Source: Pseudomonadales bacterium | Lineage (GTDB): Bacteria > Pseudomonadota > Gammaproteobacteria > Pseudomonadales > Azotimanducaceae | NCBI GenBank assembly: GCA_016779585.1 | Contig: JADHNI010000009.1 | Coordinates: 1 to 61,559 of the forward strand | Direction of reading: 5' to 3' | Length of the DNA: 61,559 nt | Part shown: in pieces, positions 16,886-25,970 of the stretch | Layout: each line of letters starts with the position of its first letter | Position numbering within the stretch: position 1 is the first letter of the stretch | Program-made: the position numbers and the translations under genes | Notes under the pieces: model-generated | The model's database searches: none | Told to the model about the DNA's origin: nothing | What the model saw: only the letters and a program-made list of their open reading frames with translations

Positions 16886-17475
16886 TTGCACTGATCAACA
16901 GGTTCCAGGACTGGCTGGAGCTGACCTACAACGCGGATTTTATTGCGCCGCTGCTACTGAGGGCTTACCTGGCCCCGGTTTTCTACATGGCTGGAATCAA
17001 CAAGTACAACGGCTTTGACAGCACGGTCGCCTGATTTGGTAACCCGGACTGGGGTCTGGGTTTGCCGATGCCCTGGCTGATGGCGTTTCTTGCTACTGCC
17101 ACCGAACTCGTGGGTGCTTTCCTGCTCGCCGTGGGTTTTGCTACCCGCTGGATATCCATACCGCTGATGGTCACAATGCTGGTGGCGATGTTTACCGCGC
17201 ACTGGCACAACGGCTGGCTTGCCATTGCAACAGGTAGCGGCATCTTCGCGACTGAACGGACCATAGAAGCCGTTGAGAGACTGGATCGAGCCAAGGGCCT
17301 CCTTCGGGAACACGGTAACTACAGCTGGCTGACTGAAAATGGCGGTTTCGTTGTGCTGAACAACGGCATCGAGTTCGCAGCGACCTACTTCATCATGTTA
17401 CTGGCGCTGTTTTTCCTTGGAGGTGGTCGGTACGTCAGCGCAGACTATTGGATCGCCCGCAAATTCAGGGGCTAA
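16882..17475 (+). CDS. hvfX: DoxX-family membrane protein (HvfX-type) with in-frame UGA at codon 51
   Basis: Inner-membrane protein of the DoxX family found at the end of hvf operons; its exact role is not settled. The frame of 198 codons overlaps hvfC by four bases and encodes about four membrane helices: residues 20-38, LMAFLATATELVGAFLLAVG, ISIPLMVTMLVAMF and YFIMLLALFFLGG. The C-terminus is conserved (GGGRYVSADYW). Codon 51 (17032-17034) is TGA, between STVA and FGNPDWGLGLP; both flanks look well conserved, and I recall tryptophan at this site in relatives. A 9-bp hairpin begins six bases after it. Readings: selenocysteine, a nonsense mutation from TGG, or a base error. An internal ATG at 17068 could start a truncated protein. 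Confidence 0.75.
17041..17062 (+). promoter_or_regulatory. Hairpin just after the in-frame UGA (possible bacterial SECIS)
   Basis: AACCCGGAC (17041-17049) pairs with GTCTGGGTT (17054-17062): nine base pairs including one G-U, with loop TGGG. The stem starts 6 bases and the loop 15 bases after the UGA, near the distance expected for bacterial selenocysteine insertion elements. The loop has a G in its first two positions. The string GGTCT of the E. coli fdhF element is present at 17053-17057, but mainly in the 3' arm. The same bases encode a conserved NPDWGLG segment, so the pairing may be coincidence. Confidence 0.35.
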
Positions 17476-17486
17476 CTACAACAAAG

Positions 17487-18578
17487 CTATACATTAAATC
17501 GGAAATGAATAACGTCGCCATCCTGGACGACATATTCTTTGCCCTCAAGGCGCCAGCGACCTGCTTCCTTGGCGCCGTTCTCACCACCATGCTCGACATA
17601 GTCGTCGTAAGACACCACCTCTGCCCGAATGAAACCCTTTTCAAAATCAGTGTGAATGACACCAGCTGCCTGGGGAGCGCTGGCACCTGAACGGACAGTC
17701 CAGGCCCTTGCTTCCTTAGGACCTGCGGTGAAGTAGGTCTGCAGGCCAAGCAGTCGATAACCAGCCCTGATCACGCGATCAAGACCCGGTTCTTCCATGC
17801 CAAGGTCGGCCAGGAACTCTGCGCGTTCCTCGTCATCCAGCTCAGCAATTTCTGCCTCGAGCTTGTTGCAGATCGCAACCACTTCAGCGTTCTCTGATGC
17901 CGCGACCTCCCTGACCTTGTCCAGGTAGGGATTATTCTCAAACCCGTCTTCATCAACGTTGGCGATGTAGAGCACCGGCTTCATGGTAAGCAGGTGCAGG
18001 TCACGTAATACATCAGCAAAGTCTGACGTCGTCTCGAATGTCCTGGCTGGTCTGCCTTCATCAATATGAGCCTGGAGCTTTTCCAGGTACTGGAGTTTCG
18101 CCAGCTCTTCCTTGTCACCGCTCTTCGCTACGCGAGAAACACGATTGATACCGTTTTCTATCGTCTGCAGGTCAGCAAGCTGAAGCTCTGTGTTAATCAC
18201 TTCAATGTCTGCCGCGGGATCGATCCGATTATCGACATGTGTGACGTTTTCATCCTCGAAGCAGCGCACCACGTGCGCGATGGCATCAGTCTCACGGATG
18301 TTTGCCAGAAACTGGTTACCCAGGCCCTCGCCCTTGGAGGCTCCTTTAACCAGCCCGGCAATATCCACAAACTCCATGGTCGTCGGAATCACTTTTTCGG
18401 GTGAAACGATACTGGCGAGCTTATCGAGGCGCGGATCCGGCATCGGCACGATGCCCGAGTTAGGCTCGATCGTGCAGAATGGAAAGTTTTCCGCGCCAAC
18501 GCCGGCCCGGGTAAGCGCATTAAACAGTGTAGATTTGCCGACGTTGGGCAAACCAACAATGCCGCAGTTAAATCCCAT
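17487..18578 (-). CDS. ychF: Redox-regulated ribosome-associated ATPase YchF
   Basis: Obg-type P-loop protein that prefers ATP (OLA1/YchF family) and binds ribosomes. The 363-residue protein has the Walker [10 protein letters not shown] near the N-terminus, the switch string [19 protein letters not shown], the NVDE motif ([10 protein letters not shown]) that replaces NKxD and explains ATP preference, and a C-terminal TGS domain ([11 protein letters not shown] to HFRFNV). ATG 18578 is chosen over the GTG directly before it. The gene converges with hvfX, 11 bases apart. Order ychF-pth-rplY-prs is the ancestral gammaproteobacterial one. Confidence 0.97.
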   Translation of the reverse strand: MGFNCGIVGLPNVGKSTLFNALTRAGVGAENFPFCTIEPNSGIVPMPDPRLDKLASIVSPEKVIPTTMEFVDIAGLVKGASKGEGLGNQFLANIRETDAIAHVVRCFEDENVTHVDNRIDPAADIEVINTELQLADLQTIENGINRVSRVAKSGDKEELAKLQYLEKLQAHIDEGRPARTFETTSDFADVLRDLHLLTMKPVLYIANVDEDGFENNPYLDKVREVAASENAEVVAICNKLEAEIAELDDEERAEFLADLGMEEPGLDRVIRAGYRLLGLQTYFTAGPKEARAWTVRSGASAPQAAGVIHTDFEKGFIRAEVVSYDDYVEHGGENGAKEAGRWRLEGKEYVVQDGDVIHFRFNV

Positions 18579-18608
18579 CACTTAGCTCCCGTTTTTAGCT
18601 GTGAAGAA

Positions 18609-19232
18609 TTAGCCATCAAGAAAAGGTTGTGGGGCGTTATGCAGCCTTTGCATCGCTCCCTGCCAGTCACCCGCGACCGCCATCGGCGTTGCCGAAAGGG
18701 CCTCCGAGATACAGGTGTCAATCAATTCACGGTCAGCTTTCGACACCTTGCCGAGCACGTGCCCCGTCACGCCGCTACGATCTCCAGGGTGGCCGACACC
18801 AATACGCAGCCTGTTGAAGTCCGTCGTGCCGGATAACCGTTTGGATATATCTTTCAGGCCATTGTGCCCGGCCAGGCCGCCACCCTGCTTGAACCGAATC
18901 TTGCCGCTGGGGAAATCGATTTCGTCGTGGGCCACCATCATTGCGCCCGGAGAAATCTTGTAGAAATTCACCAGGGCGGCAACACTTTTCCCGGATTCAT
19001 TCATGTAAGTATCCGGCACCAGCAGGCGAACCTCACGGCCACCCATGCGAACCAGGGCAAGCCTGCCGAAGAATTTCTTTTCGGATTTGAAGGTTGCGCC
19101 ATAGTCGACAGCAAGGCGTTCGAGATACCAGACACCCGCATTATGACGGGTGTCTGCGTACTCTTTACCAGGGTTGCCGATCCCGACGATCAGCTCCAGG
19201 GGCAGTTCAAGCGGTGCGTTCACACCTTCCAC
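18609..19232 (-). CDS. pth: Peptidyl-tRNA hydrolase
   Basis: Releases peptides from tRNAs that drop off the ribosome. The 207-residue protein carries GIGNPGKEYADTRHN with catalytic H30, PDTYMNESG, and AHDEIDFPSGKIRFKQGGG followed by GHNGLKDI. A short N-terminal extension (about 12 residues) comes before the first strand. It lies between rplY and ychF on the same strand, 30 bases before ychF. Confidence 0.97.
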   Translation of the reverse strand: MEGVNAPLELPLELIVGIGNPGKEYADTRHNAGVWYLERLAVDYGATFKSEKKFFGRLALVRMGGREVRLLVPDTYMNESGKSVAALVNFYKISPGAMMVAHDEIDFPSGKIRFKQGGGLAGHNGLKDISKRLSGTTDFNRLRIGVGHPGDRSGVTGHVLGKVSKADRELIDTCISEALSATPMAVAGDWQGAMQRLHNAPQPFLDG

Positions 19233-19251
19233 GCTTCACGCGATGACGAAC

Positions 19252-19923
19252 TTAGTCGTCACCAGAGCCTTCACCGTCGCCAGAATCGTCGGTGGAAGCC
19301 TCGCCGGCATCACTCTCCGCAGCTTCAACAGATTCTTCCGCACGCTTGGGAGCATTACACGCAACGACAACATGGTCATGGTCTGCACCAAGAGCCAGGG
19401 ACGGAATGACCAGGCCTTCAGCCAGCTTAATACCACTCATGTGTATAGAGTCACCGATGTCGAGATCCTGGATGTCCACCTCGATGTACTCGGGCAGGTT
19501 ACCTGGCAAACAGGTAACTTCCACTGACGTCATGTTATGGGAAACACTACCGCCGCCCTGTCGCACACCGACGCACTTATCTTCGTTAACGAAGTGCAGG
19601 GGTATTTCAACGGTAATTTCAACATCCATGCGCACGCGCAGGAAGTCCGCATGCAAGATGCGGTCTTTCGCCGGATGGCGCTGCAGATCCTTGAGGATGG
19701 CCTGTTCAGTTTGACCACCGGTATTGATGGTAAGGATGTGCGAGAAGAACGCTTCGTTCTCCACCGCTTTGTGCAGGTCCTTATGCGCAATGGACAAGGG
19801 CTGCGGGTCTTTACCAGCACCATAAATAATGGCTGGCACCATGTCTGCTTCACGACGCAGGCGGCGGCTCGCACCTTTCCCTTTGTCCTCTCGCAGTTCG
19901 GCATTCAGTTCGAAATCTGCCAT
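19252..19923 (-). CDS. rplY: 50S ribosomal protein L25, long Ctc form
   Basis: Binds 5S rRNA. The 223-residue protein is the two-domain Ctc type: an L25 domain (about 1-95, KGKGASRRLRREADMVPAIIYG) and a C-terminal beta domain (about 96-190). An acidic, low-complexity tail ends it (ESDAGEASTDDSGDGEG). The start is preceded by GGAG. It lies 19 bases from pth and downstream of a hairpin that separates it from prs. Confidence 0.96.
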   Translation of the reverse strand: MADFELNAELREDKGKGASRRLRREADMVPAIIYGAGKDPQPLSIAHKDLHKAVENEAFFSHILTINTGGQTEQAILKDLQRHPAKDRILHADFLRVRMDVEITVEIPLHFVNEDKCVGVRQGGGSVSHNMTSVEVTCLPGNLPEYIEVDIQDLDIGDSIHMSGIKLAEGLVIPSLALGADHDHVVVACNAPKRAEESVEAAESDAGEASTDDSGDGEGSGDD

Positions 19924-19948
19924 TGTTTTTCTCCTTCGAGTTTATGTC

Positions 19949-19977
19949 GTTCTTCTGGCTGCGACCGCCTGAAGAAC
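19949..19977 (-). promoter_or_regulatory. Hairpin between prs and rplY
   Basis: GTTCTTC (19949-19955) pairs with GAAGAAC (19971-19977); after one mismatch, GGC pairs with GCC (19957-19959 with 19967-19969), loop of seven. No T run follows. It lies in the rplY leader and may be an mRNA-processing or regulatory structure. Confidence 0.6.
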
Positions 19978-20001
19978 GGGGTTAATGGACCCAGCTGCTT
20001 T

Positions 20002-20970
20002 CTAGAAAAGCGCTGGCTGGATCCTTTTCTTGAAGAGTGCGCTCAGCGACTCTTCATTGCTGATTCGACGGATCGACTCAGCAAGTTCGTCAGCAATACT
20101 CAGCTGACGTATCTTTTTAGATTCCTCTGCTTCCGGTTTCAGCGGAATCGTATCTGTTACTACCAGTTCATCCAGGGTAGAACTGTTGACCCGCTCAATC
20201 GCGGGACCTGACAGCACCGGGTGGGTGCAGTAAGCGACCACCTTCTTCGCACCGCTCTCTTTCAACGCTTCAGCAGCAGCACACAAGGTTCCTGCTGTAT
20301 CGACCATGTCATCCACCAGCAGACAGGTCCTGCCCTGCACATCACCGATGATATGCATCACCTCCGACTCATTGGCCTCCGGTCGCCGCTTGTCAATGAT
20401 CGCAAGATCCGCATCATCCAGCTGCTTGGCCATCGCCCTGGCCCGGACAACACCGCCCACATCGGGCGACACAATCATCAGGTCATCATATTTCTGCCGC
20501 TCAATGTCCATCAGCAGAACCGGCGAACCGTAAATGTTGTCCACCGGAATACTAAAAAAGCCCTGGATCTGGTCCGCGTGCAAGTCAATGGTGAGCACCC
20601 GGTTAATACCAGCACTGCCAAGCATGTCTGCAACCACCTTGGCGGTAATCGGCACCCTGGCCGACCTGACCCGGCGATCCTGGCGCGCATACCCGAAGTA
20701 AGGTATCACTGCAGTCACCCTCGCTGCAGAGGCCCTCTGCAGGCAGTCGGCGATAATCACCAGCTCCATCAGGTTGTCGTTCGTGGGAGCACAGGTTGGC
20801 TGGATTACAAACACATCCTTGCCGCGAACGTTCTCATGTATCTCCACGGAGATTTCGCCATCACTAAACTGACTTACGTCGGCTGCTCCGAGATCCATCC
20901 TGAGACGATCTACGACCCGAGTCGCCAGTGCCCTGTGGGCATTCCCCGTAAATATCTTTAATTCAGCCAC
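20002..20970 (-). CDS. prs: Ribose-phosphate pyrophosphokinase
   Basis: Makes PRPP from ribose 5-phosphate and ATP for purine, pyrimidine, histidine and NAD synthesis. The 322-residue protein shows the class I signatures: [16 protein letters not shown] near residues 36-51, the flexible loop [29 protein letters not shown], and the PRPP-binding loop [12 protein letters not shown]. Length is normal. It is the first gene after tRNA-Gln, and its usual upstream neighbour ispE is absent here. Confidence 0.97.
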   Translation of the reverse strand: MAELKIFTGNAHRALATRVVDRLRMDLGAADVSQFSDGEISVEIHENVRGKDVFVIQPTCAPTNDNLMELVIIADCLQRASAARVTAVIPYFGYARQDRRVRSARVPITAKVVADMLGSAGINRVLTIDLHADQIQGFFSIPVDNIYGSPVLLMDIERQKYDDLMIVSPDVGGVVRARAMAKQLDDADLAIIDKRRPEANESEVMHIIGDVQGRTCLLVDDMVDTAGTLCAAAEALKESGAKKVVAYCTHPVLSGPAIERVNSSTLDELVVTDTIPLKPEAEESKKIRQLSIADELAESIRRISNEESLSALFKKRIQPALF

Positions 20971-21004
20971 TTGTTATTATTTTCCGGATGAGTGGATTAC
21001 GAAA

Positions 21005-21081
21005 TGGCTGGGGTGGCAGGACTCGAACCTGCGCAATGACGGGATCAAAACCCGTTGCCTTACCAACTTGGCGACACCCCA
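21005..21081 (-). tRNA. tRNA-Gln (anticodon TTG)
   Basis: On the minus strand the acceptor TGGGGTG pairs with CACCCCA, discriminator G, and CCA is encoded (21007-21005). The D arm is GCC/GGC, the anticodon stem is ACGGG/CCCGT around TTTTGAT (anticodon TTG), and the T arm GCAGG-TTCGAGT-CCTGC follows. All arms fold without mismatch. Pseudomonas also has this tRNA directly upstream of prs. Confidence 0.97.
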
Positions 21082-21105
21082 ATAATTTCGGTTGAAGGGG
21101 CACCA

Positions 21106-21135
21106 ATTCTACCAAGGCGGGCCCGACAACAGCAA
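21106..21135 (-). promoter_or_regulatory. Candidate proximal promoter of tRNA-Gln/prs
   Basis: On the minus strand: TTGCTG (21135-21130), 18-base spacer, TAGAAT (21111-21106), then a GC-rich discriminator before the tRNA 5' end at 21081. Confidence 0.45.
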
Positions 21136-21179
21136 TTTCGGCTTCTCTAGTTCTGAGGGGGGACTCGAAAAAGGGCGCT

Positions 21180-21208
21180 ATTGTGCTGATACCGGGTGCA
21201 AGTGTCAA
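21180..21208 (-). promoter_or_regulatory. Candidate distal sigma-70 promoter of tRNA-Gln/prs
   Basis: On the minus strand a consensus -35 TTGACA (21208-21203) overlaps the lolB stop codon. A 17-base spacer and CACAAT (21185-21180) follow. The position suggests transcription of tRNA-Gln and prs independent of lolB. Confidence 0.5.
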
Positions 21209-21711
21209 ATGTTACCGGTAAGGCTCTGGACCCGAAGTCGCAACGCAATATCAGGGTGTTTGAAGGCCATCAGTTCAGGGCCAAAATCAGCACGTCGAAT
21301 CACCCGTATCTGCCATTCCTCCTGCTCATAAGTGTCCGGAATCGGGATTCCCGAAGGCCCGATGATTCCTCGCACCCAGTAGGACAGCAATCGCCAAGGC
21401 AGATACAGGCTTCGGTCATCAATTGTCATGGGCTGTTCAGGGCTGAATCTTCGCCGGTCATCACCGGTATCAAGCCAGATATCATCCGGGGAGACAGAAA
21501 CCAGGACCCTGCCTGTGCCAAATGGCCCTTCCAGGCTAATCTCACTGTTATCACCCACCTGCCGCCAGTCCATGGTGACCAAACGGGTTTCACCCTCGTA
21601 ACTCAACGACAGTTTTGCTGTCATCTGCCAGTGCCTGTTCGCAGGAGGCGGGGCATCCATGGTTGCGCATCCCGAAACAAGCAGCACCACCAGGAGAGCC
21701 GAGACGCGCAA
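21205..21711 (-). CDS. lolB: Outer-membrane lipoprotein insertion protein LolB
   Basis: Receives lipoproteins from LolA and inserts them in the outer membrane. The 168-residue precursor has a lipobox LVSGC with C15, and the LolB core (WQMTAKLSLSYEGETRLVTMDWRQ, then LEGPFGTGRVLVSVSP and LPWRLLSYWVRG). It is somewhat shorter than the usual 190-205 residues. The start is a TTG immediately after the TAG of the upstream TPR gene, with GAGGAAG as ribosome-binding site, so the two genes are coupled. ispE does not follow. Confidence 0.9.
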   Translation of the reverse strand: MRVSALLVVLLVSGCATMDAPPPANRHWQMTAKLSLSYEGETRLVTMDWRQVGDNSEISLEGPFGTGRVLVSVSPDDIWLDTGDDRRRFSPEQPMTIDDRSLYLPWRLLSYWVRGIIGPSGIPIPDTYEQEEWQIRVIRRADFGPELMAFKHPDIALRLRVQSLTGNI

Positions 21712-23511
21712 CTACCGGACTTCCTCTATCGTTTTCCCCAGGGGTTCGCCACGAAGCCGCAGAATGACGTCTTTGAGAATCTCACTATCCGGTGCAAGTT
21801 CGAGCGCCTCTTGCCAGACCCTGACGGCTTCTTCTTCCTCACCTGTAACCCAGAGGACCTCGCCCAGATGGGCGGCTACCTCATCATTCTGGAACAATTC
21901 AAGGGCACGGCGGAGGTGAACAAGAGCCTCCTCATAGTTGTTCAGTCGATACTGTACCCAGCCCATGCTGTCAATGAAGGCAGCCTCGTCGGGTTTGATC
22001 GACAGCGCCTTCTCAATCAGGACAAGCGCCTCCTCATGTCGATCTGTCTGGTCGGTCAATGTATATCCCAGGGCATTCAGGGCGTCAGCGTTCTCTGGGT
22101 CAATATCAATCACCCGGCGCAGATCAGCCTCCAGGATATCCAGCCTGTCAAAGCGCTGGCCGGTCATCGCCCTGAAGTAAAGCAACTCGATGTTTTCGGA
22201 GTCTTCGTCAACTGCAGCGTCCAGGAAATCGAATACCTCTTCCTGCATGCCTCTTTCTGCGAGTAACTGGGCTTCAAGCAGGATCAATTGCTGTTTTCGG
22301 CTGGGTCTCTGGGCCCGCAGACGGTCAAAATGTTCCGTCGCTTCGGGCAGACGACCCTCATTGACCAGGATCGCGCCGATCCGTGCCTGGGCGGGGATAA
22401 ATTCATAACCGTCACCCGCCTGTCGATACTCCCTGAGCGCAGCGACGGAGTCACCCTCACGTTCAGCAATACCGCCCAGGTAATAGTGCGCTTCCCCGGG
22501 TCGCCGGTTCCAGCGAACCATGCGCTCAAAATAGCGCTTGGCTTCAGCATCCTGACCCTGGTCCAGGGCAATCAGTGCGAGGGCAAACAAAACATCCCCG
22601 TCGTTCGGGGATTGTTCAAGGACCTGACCGTACTGCATCCTGGCAGCTTCCAGGTCACCTGCCTCAAATAACATTCGCGCCAGTATCAGGCGCAAACGGC
22701 GAGAGCCGCCAGAGGCCTCCACACCAGCTTCCAGGACAGAAACAGCTTCATCGATCCTGCCGAGATTCGACAGCAGACTCGCTTTCAGGATGACCAGGCT
22801 GACATCCTGGGATTCAAGCAGCAGTTCATCCGCCAGCACCAGGGATTCTTCGTACCGCCCGGTCTGCTCCAGCAGGATTGCCCTCGCAAACTTCAGCTGT
22901 TCATCCGTCGGGTGTTGTTCCAGCATCCGGGAAATTGCTGCCAGGACGGACTCTCTCTGTTCAGGGGAAAGGTTGGCCGAGCGATAGGCAAACAGGTCGA
23001 ACCTGGCCATGCCACCCAGTTCCTTGATCGCCCATAGATGAGTGATGGCTTCTTCCATCCGATCCTGCTTCAACAGCAAATCAACGGCAGCCCGATGTGC
23101 ATCGGCATCGCGAGGGTCTTCTTCAGCCCATACCAGGGCTGTTCGGAGCGCCTGCTCATTGTCCTTGAGGTAAAGGGCAAGCCTGGTGGCGCGAGCCGCC
23201 ACCTGGGGGTCCCTCGTTTCCTCCGCCACAGCAACGTATTTTTCCAGGGCGAAGTCAAATTCGGTTCGATAACCGGCAACTTCAGCTGCAAGCAGGTTGT
23301 AAAGGGTATCTCCGGTGAAAGGAGCGACCGGGTATACGATCTCTTCCGGTTCCGGCGCTGATTCAGCCAGTTTCTTTTCACTGGCGACTTCAGGGCCTGC
23401 CTGCACTGTTTCCTCAACTGGTTCAGGTTCCACAGGCGCCGTAGCGCACCCTGCCAGTGCCGCCAGAAACACCGCGGACAGCAAGACTGAATTGATACTC
23501 TTGATATTCAC
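21712..23511 (-). CDS. Tetratricopeptide-repeat lipoprotein
   Basis: Outer-membrane-anchored TPR protein of unknown exact role, conserved next to lolB and hemA in Pseudomonas-like bacteria. From the GTG at 23511 it has 599 residues, with lipobox LAALAGC (C22). About 12-14 TPR-like helical pairs fill the rest, for example AYRSANLSPEQRESVLAAI, NALGYTLTDQTDRHEEALV and SMGWVQYRLNNYEEALVHL. The open frame continues 25 codons upstream without lipoprotein character, so GTG is preferred. It is divergent from hemA and immediately upstream of lolB (stop and start touch). Confidence 0.88.
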   Translation of the reverse strand: MNIKSINSVLLSAVFLAALAGCATAPVEPEPVEETVQAGPEVASEKKLAESAPEPEEIVYPVAPFTGDTLYNLLAAEVAGYRTEFDFALEKYVAVAEETRDPQVAARATRLALYLKDNEQALRTALVWAEEDPRDADAHRAAVDLLLKQDRMEEAITHLWAIKELGGMARFDLFAYRSANLSPEQRESVLAAISRMLEQHPTDEQLKFARAILLEQTGRYEESLVLADELLLESQDVSLVILKASLLSNLGRIDEAVSVLEAGVEASGGSRRLRLILARMLFEAGDLEAARMQYGQVLEQSPNDGDVLFALALIALDQGQDAEAKRYFERMVRWNRRPGEAHYYLGGIAEREGDSVAALREYRQAGDGYEFIPAQARIGAILVNEGRLPEATEHFDRLRAQRPSRKQQLILLEAQLLAERGMQEEVFDFLDAAVDEDSENIELLYFRAMTGQRFDRLDILEADLRRVIDIDPENADALNALGYTLTDQTDRHEEALVLIEKALSIKPDEAAFIDSMGWVQYRLNNYEEALVHLRRALELFQNDEVAAHLGEVLWVTGEEEEAVRVWQEALELAPDSEILKDVILRLRGEPLGKTIEEVR

Positions 23512-23535
23512 TTTTCTCTTACTAACTGAAGAAAC

Positions 23536-23544
23536 TGGTACAAT
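23536..23544 (+). promoter_or_regulatory. Extended -10 promoter of hemA
   Basis: TGGTACAAT is a TG-N plus TACAAT extended -10 element (-10 at 23539-23544), about 80 bases before the hemA ATG. No convincing -35 is present, as expected for an extended -10 promoter. Confidence 0.5.
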
Positions 23545-23622
23545 AGGCGCCCCGGCGCCCTCTCGGGTTTCTCTATGTGTTTGCAAACAACTGAGGGGTT
23601 CACTTTACTACACCGATTACCT

Positions 23623-24882
23623 ATGAATCTGCTCATTGTTGGCATCAATCACACTTCTGCACCCGTAGAGTTACGGGAGAAGGTAGCATTTACGCCTGAG
23701 CAGCTGGTCGACGCCCTGCATGATATCTCAGCCAACGCAGATCTGGCAGAAGTAGCGATTCTGTCCACCTGTAATCGCACGGAAGTCATCGCCACCAGCC
23801 CCGGTAAAGACAGCACACCCGTCGTCGAGTGGCTCGCCAATTACCACGGCATGGCCCGCTCCGACCTGGAAAGCAGCATATATACCTGCCTGAACCGTGA
23901 GGCGGCACTGCATGCCATGCGTGTGGCCAGTGGTCTCGATTCCATGGTCATTGGAGAACCGCAGATCCTGGGACAGTTTAAAGACTGCTTTGAGCAGGCC
24001 CGGCGTATAGGCACACTGGGCACCGAGCTGGATCACCTGGCACAGACAACTTTTCGCATTGCCAAGAAGGTGCGGACCGAAACCGCCATCGGCGAGAACT
24101 CGGTATCGGTTGCATCAACGGCGGTGACACTGGCTGAGCAAATCTTTTCTGACCTGACAGCCTGCAACATTCTGCTGATCGGTGCCGGCGAAACGATAGA
24201 GCTGGTTGGTCGCCACTTGCACACTGCCGGGATTCGACATCTGACCATCGCTAACCGGACACTGGATAATGCAAGACGTCTCGCGGAGTTATTCGATGGC
24301 CAGGCCATCGACCTGCAGTCCATTCCCGGTCGACTGGGCAATATGGATATTGTGATCGCCTCAACCGCGTCACAGTTGCCAATCCTTGGCAAAGGCACGG
24401 TGGAAAGGGCACTAAAATCAAGAAAACACCGCCCCATACTCATGGTCGATCTCGCTGTTCCAAGGGACATCGAACCTGAGGTCGCAAGCCTTCGTGATAT
24501 CTATCTCTACAGTGTCGACGACCTGCAGGAAATCATCGATCTAAACCTGAGTAACCGCGAACAGGCTGCGGGCGAAGCCGAAGCCATTGTGCAGCAGGAA
24601 GTCGCGAACTATCGCTCCAGGCAGGAATTGAAAGCCGCGGACGAACTGGTGGTGCGTTTTCGCGAACAGCACATGCAGCTCAAGGAATCCGAACTTGCCA
24701 AGGCGTTGACCCGCCTGGAAAAAGGCGAGGACCCAACCACCGTCGTCAACCAGCTGGCCAACCAGCTGACCAACAAGATGATCCACACACCCAGTGTAAA
24801 ACTGAAAAATGCTGTCGCCGAAGGTGAGGAAGAATTTCTGAAAGCCGTCACCCGGCTGTATGAACTGGAACAGAATCGTTGA
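23623..24882 (+). CDS. hemA: Glutamyl-tRNA reductase
   Basis: First committed step of tetrapyrrole synthesis: glutamyl-tRNA to glutamate-1-semialdehyde with NADPH. The 419-residue protein begins [19 protein letters not shown], and the active-site cysteine lies in ILSTCNRTE. It also has [16 protein letters not shown], a Rossmann segment ([18 protein letters not shown]) and a C-terminal helical dimerisation domain. The ATG at 23623 is chosen over an upstream in-frame ATG because it matches family starts. The stop overlaps the prfA start (TTGA). Confidence 0.96.
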   Translation: MNLLIVGINHTSAPVELREKVAFTPEQLVDALHDISANADLAEVAILSTCNRTEVIATSPGKDSTPVVEWLANYHGMARSDLESSIYTCLNREAALHAMRVASGLDSMVIGEPQILGQFKDCFEQARRIGTLGTELDHLAQTTFRIAKKVRTETAIGENSVSVASTAVTLAEQIFSDLTACNILLIGAGETIELVGRHLHTAGIRHLTIANRTLDNARRLAELFDGQAIDLQSIPGRLGNMDIVIASTASQLPILGKGTVERALKSRKHRPILMVDLAVPRDIEPEVASLRDIYLYSVDDLQEIIDLNLSNREQAAGEAEAIVQQEVANYRSRQELKAADELVVRFREQHMQLKESELAKALTRLEKGEDPTTVVNQLANQLTNKMIHTPSVKLKNAVAEGEEEFLKAVTRLYELEQNR

Positions 24883-25970
24883 ACAAATCACTGAAGAACA
24901 AGCTCGACCAACTACTTGATCGCTATGAGGAACTGGGCGCCCTGCTGAGTGACAGCGACGTCATCTCCGACCAGGAGAAGTTTCGCGCCTACTCCAAAGA
25001 GTACGCAGACATCGAACCGGTTGTGCATTGTTTCCGCGAGTTTGAGTCAGCCAGCAGCGAACTCGCTGATGCCCGTGTCATGGCAGAAGACCCCGACCCC
25101 GATATCCAGGAGATGGCAAAAGCGGAAATCGAAGAGCTGGAATCAAAAACGGAAACCCTGGATGCACAGTTGCAGAAACTTCTGCTACCGAAGGATCCAC
25201 ATGATGCCAACAACGTATTCCTCGAAATCCGTGCCGGGACAGGTGGCGATGAAGCCGCGATCTTCGCCGGTGACCTGTTCCGTATGTATTCACGTTTTGC
25301 CGAAATGCAAAACTGGCAGATGGAACTTCTGAACGAGCGCCCTGGTGAGCATGGCGGCTACAAGGAAGTCATTGCTCGAGTCGAGGGCAAAGATGCTTAT
25401 GGCAAGATGAAGTTCGAATCTGGCGCCCACAGGGTGCAGCGGGTACCACAGACTGAGTCGCAGGGGAGAATCCATACATCCGCGTGCACCGTGGCGATCA
25501 TGCCGGAACTCGATGAAATCGAAGAAATTGATATCGACAAGAATGATCTACGGGTCGATACCTACAGGGCCTCCGGAGCCGGTGGCCAGCACGTAAACAA
25601 AACGGACTCCGCGGTACGACTGACGCACCTGCCTACCGGTATTGTTGTCGAGTGCCAGGATGAGCGTTCCCAGCACAAGAACAAGGCGCGGGCGATGAGC
25701 CTGCTCCAAGCGAAGCTCCTCGACAAGGCGCAGTCTGAACAATCCCAGGAACAGGCAGAAACCCGGCGCAACCTCGTCGGAAGCGGCGATCGATCCGAGA
25801 AGATCCGAACCTACAATTACCCGGACGGCCGGGTGACCGATCACCGCATCAACCTGACACTGCATCGCCTGCCACAGATCATGACCGGCGAACTGGATCC
25901 GATCATCGACCAGCTCACTATCGAACACCAGGCAGACCAGCTCCGCTCCCTCGGACAGGATGATGAATGA
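24879..25970 (+). CDS. prfA: Peptide chain release factor 1
   Basis: Reads UAA and UAG and triggers peptide release. The 363-residue protein has the stop-recognition PxT motif as PQT (190-192, [14 protein letters not shown]) and the catalytic GGQ at 235-237 ([15 protein letters not shown]). Translation starts at TTG (24879), overlapping the hemA stop by four bases, so the two are coupled. The stop overlaps prmC, whose product methylates this GGQ glutamine. A functional RF1 bears on the in-frame TAG in the glutamate dehydrogenase gene. Confidence 0.96.
   Translation: MNKSLKNKLDQLLDRYEELGALLSDSDVISDQEKFRAYSKEYADIEPVVHCFREFESASSELADARVMAEDPDPDIQEMAKAEIEELESKTETLDAQLQKLLLPKDPHDANNVFLEIRAGTGGDEAAIFAGDLFRMYSRFAEMQNWQMELLNERPGEHGGYKEVIARVEGKDAYGKMKFESGAHRVQRVPQTESQGRIHTSACTVAIMPELDEIEEIDIDKNDLRVDTYRASGAGGQHVNKTDSAVRLTHLPTGIVVECQDERSQHKNKARAMSLLQAKLLDKAQSEQSQEQAETRRNLVGSGDRSEKIRTYNYPDGRVTDHRINLTLHRLPQIMTGELDPIIDQLTIEHQADQLRSLGQDDE

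Noticed and set aside
16882..17475. TGA as a general sense codon in this organism
   Set aside because: hemA, prfA, prmC, hvfB and hvfC end normally at TGA, and their products end at family-typical positions.
20963..21208. Minus-strand frame across tRNA-Gln as an ispE remnant
   Set aside because: It runs through the tRNA, and I recognise no kinase motif in it; a promoter explains the spacer better.
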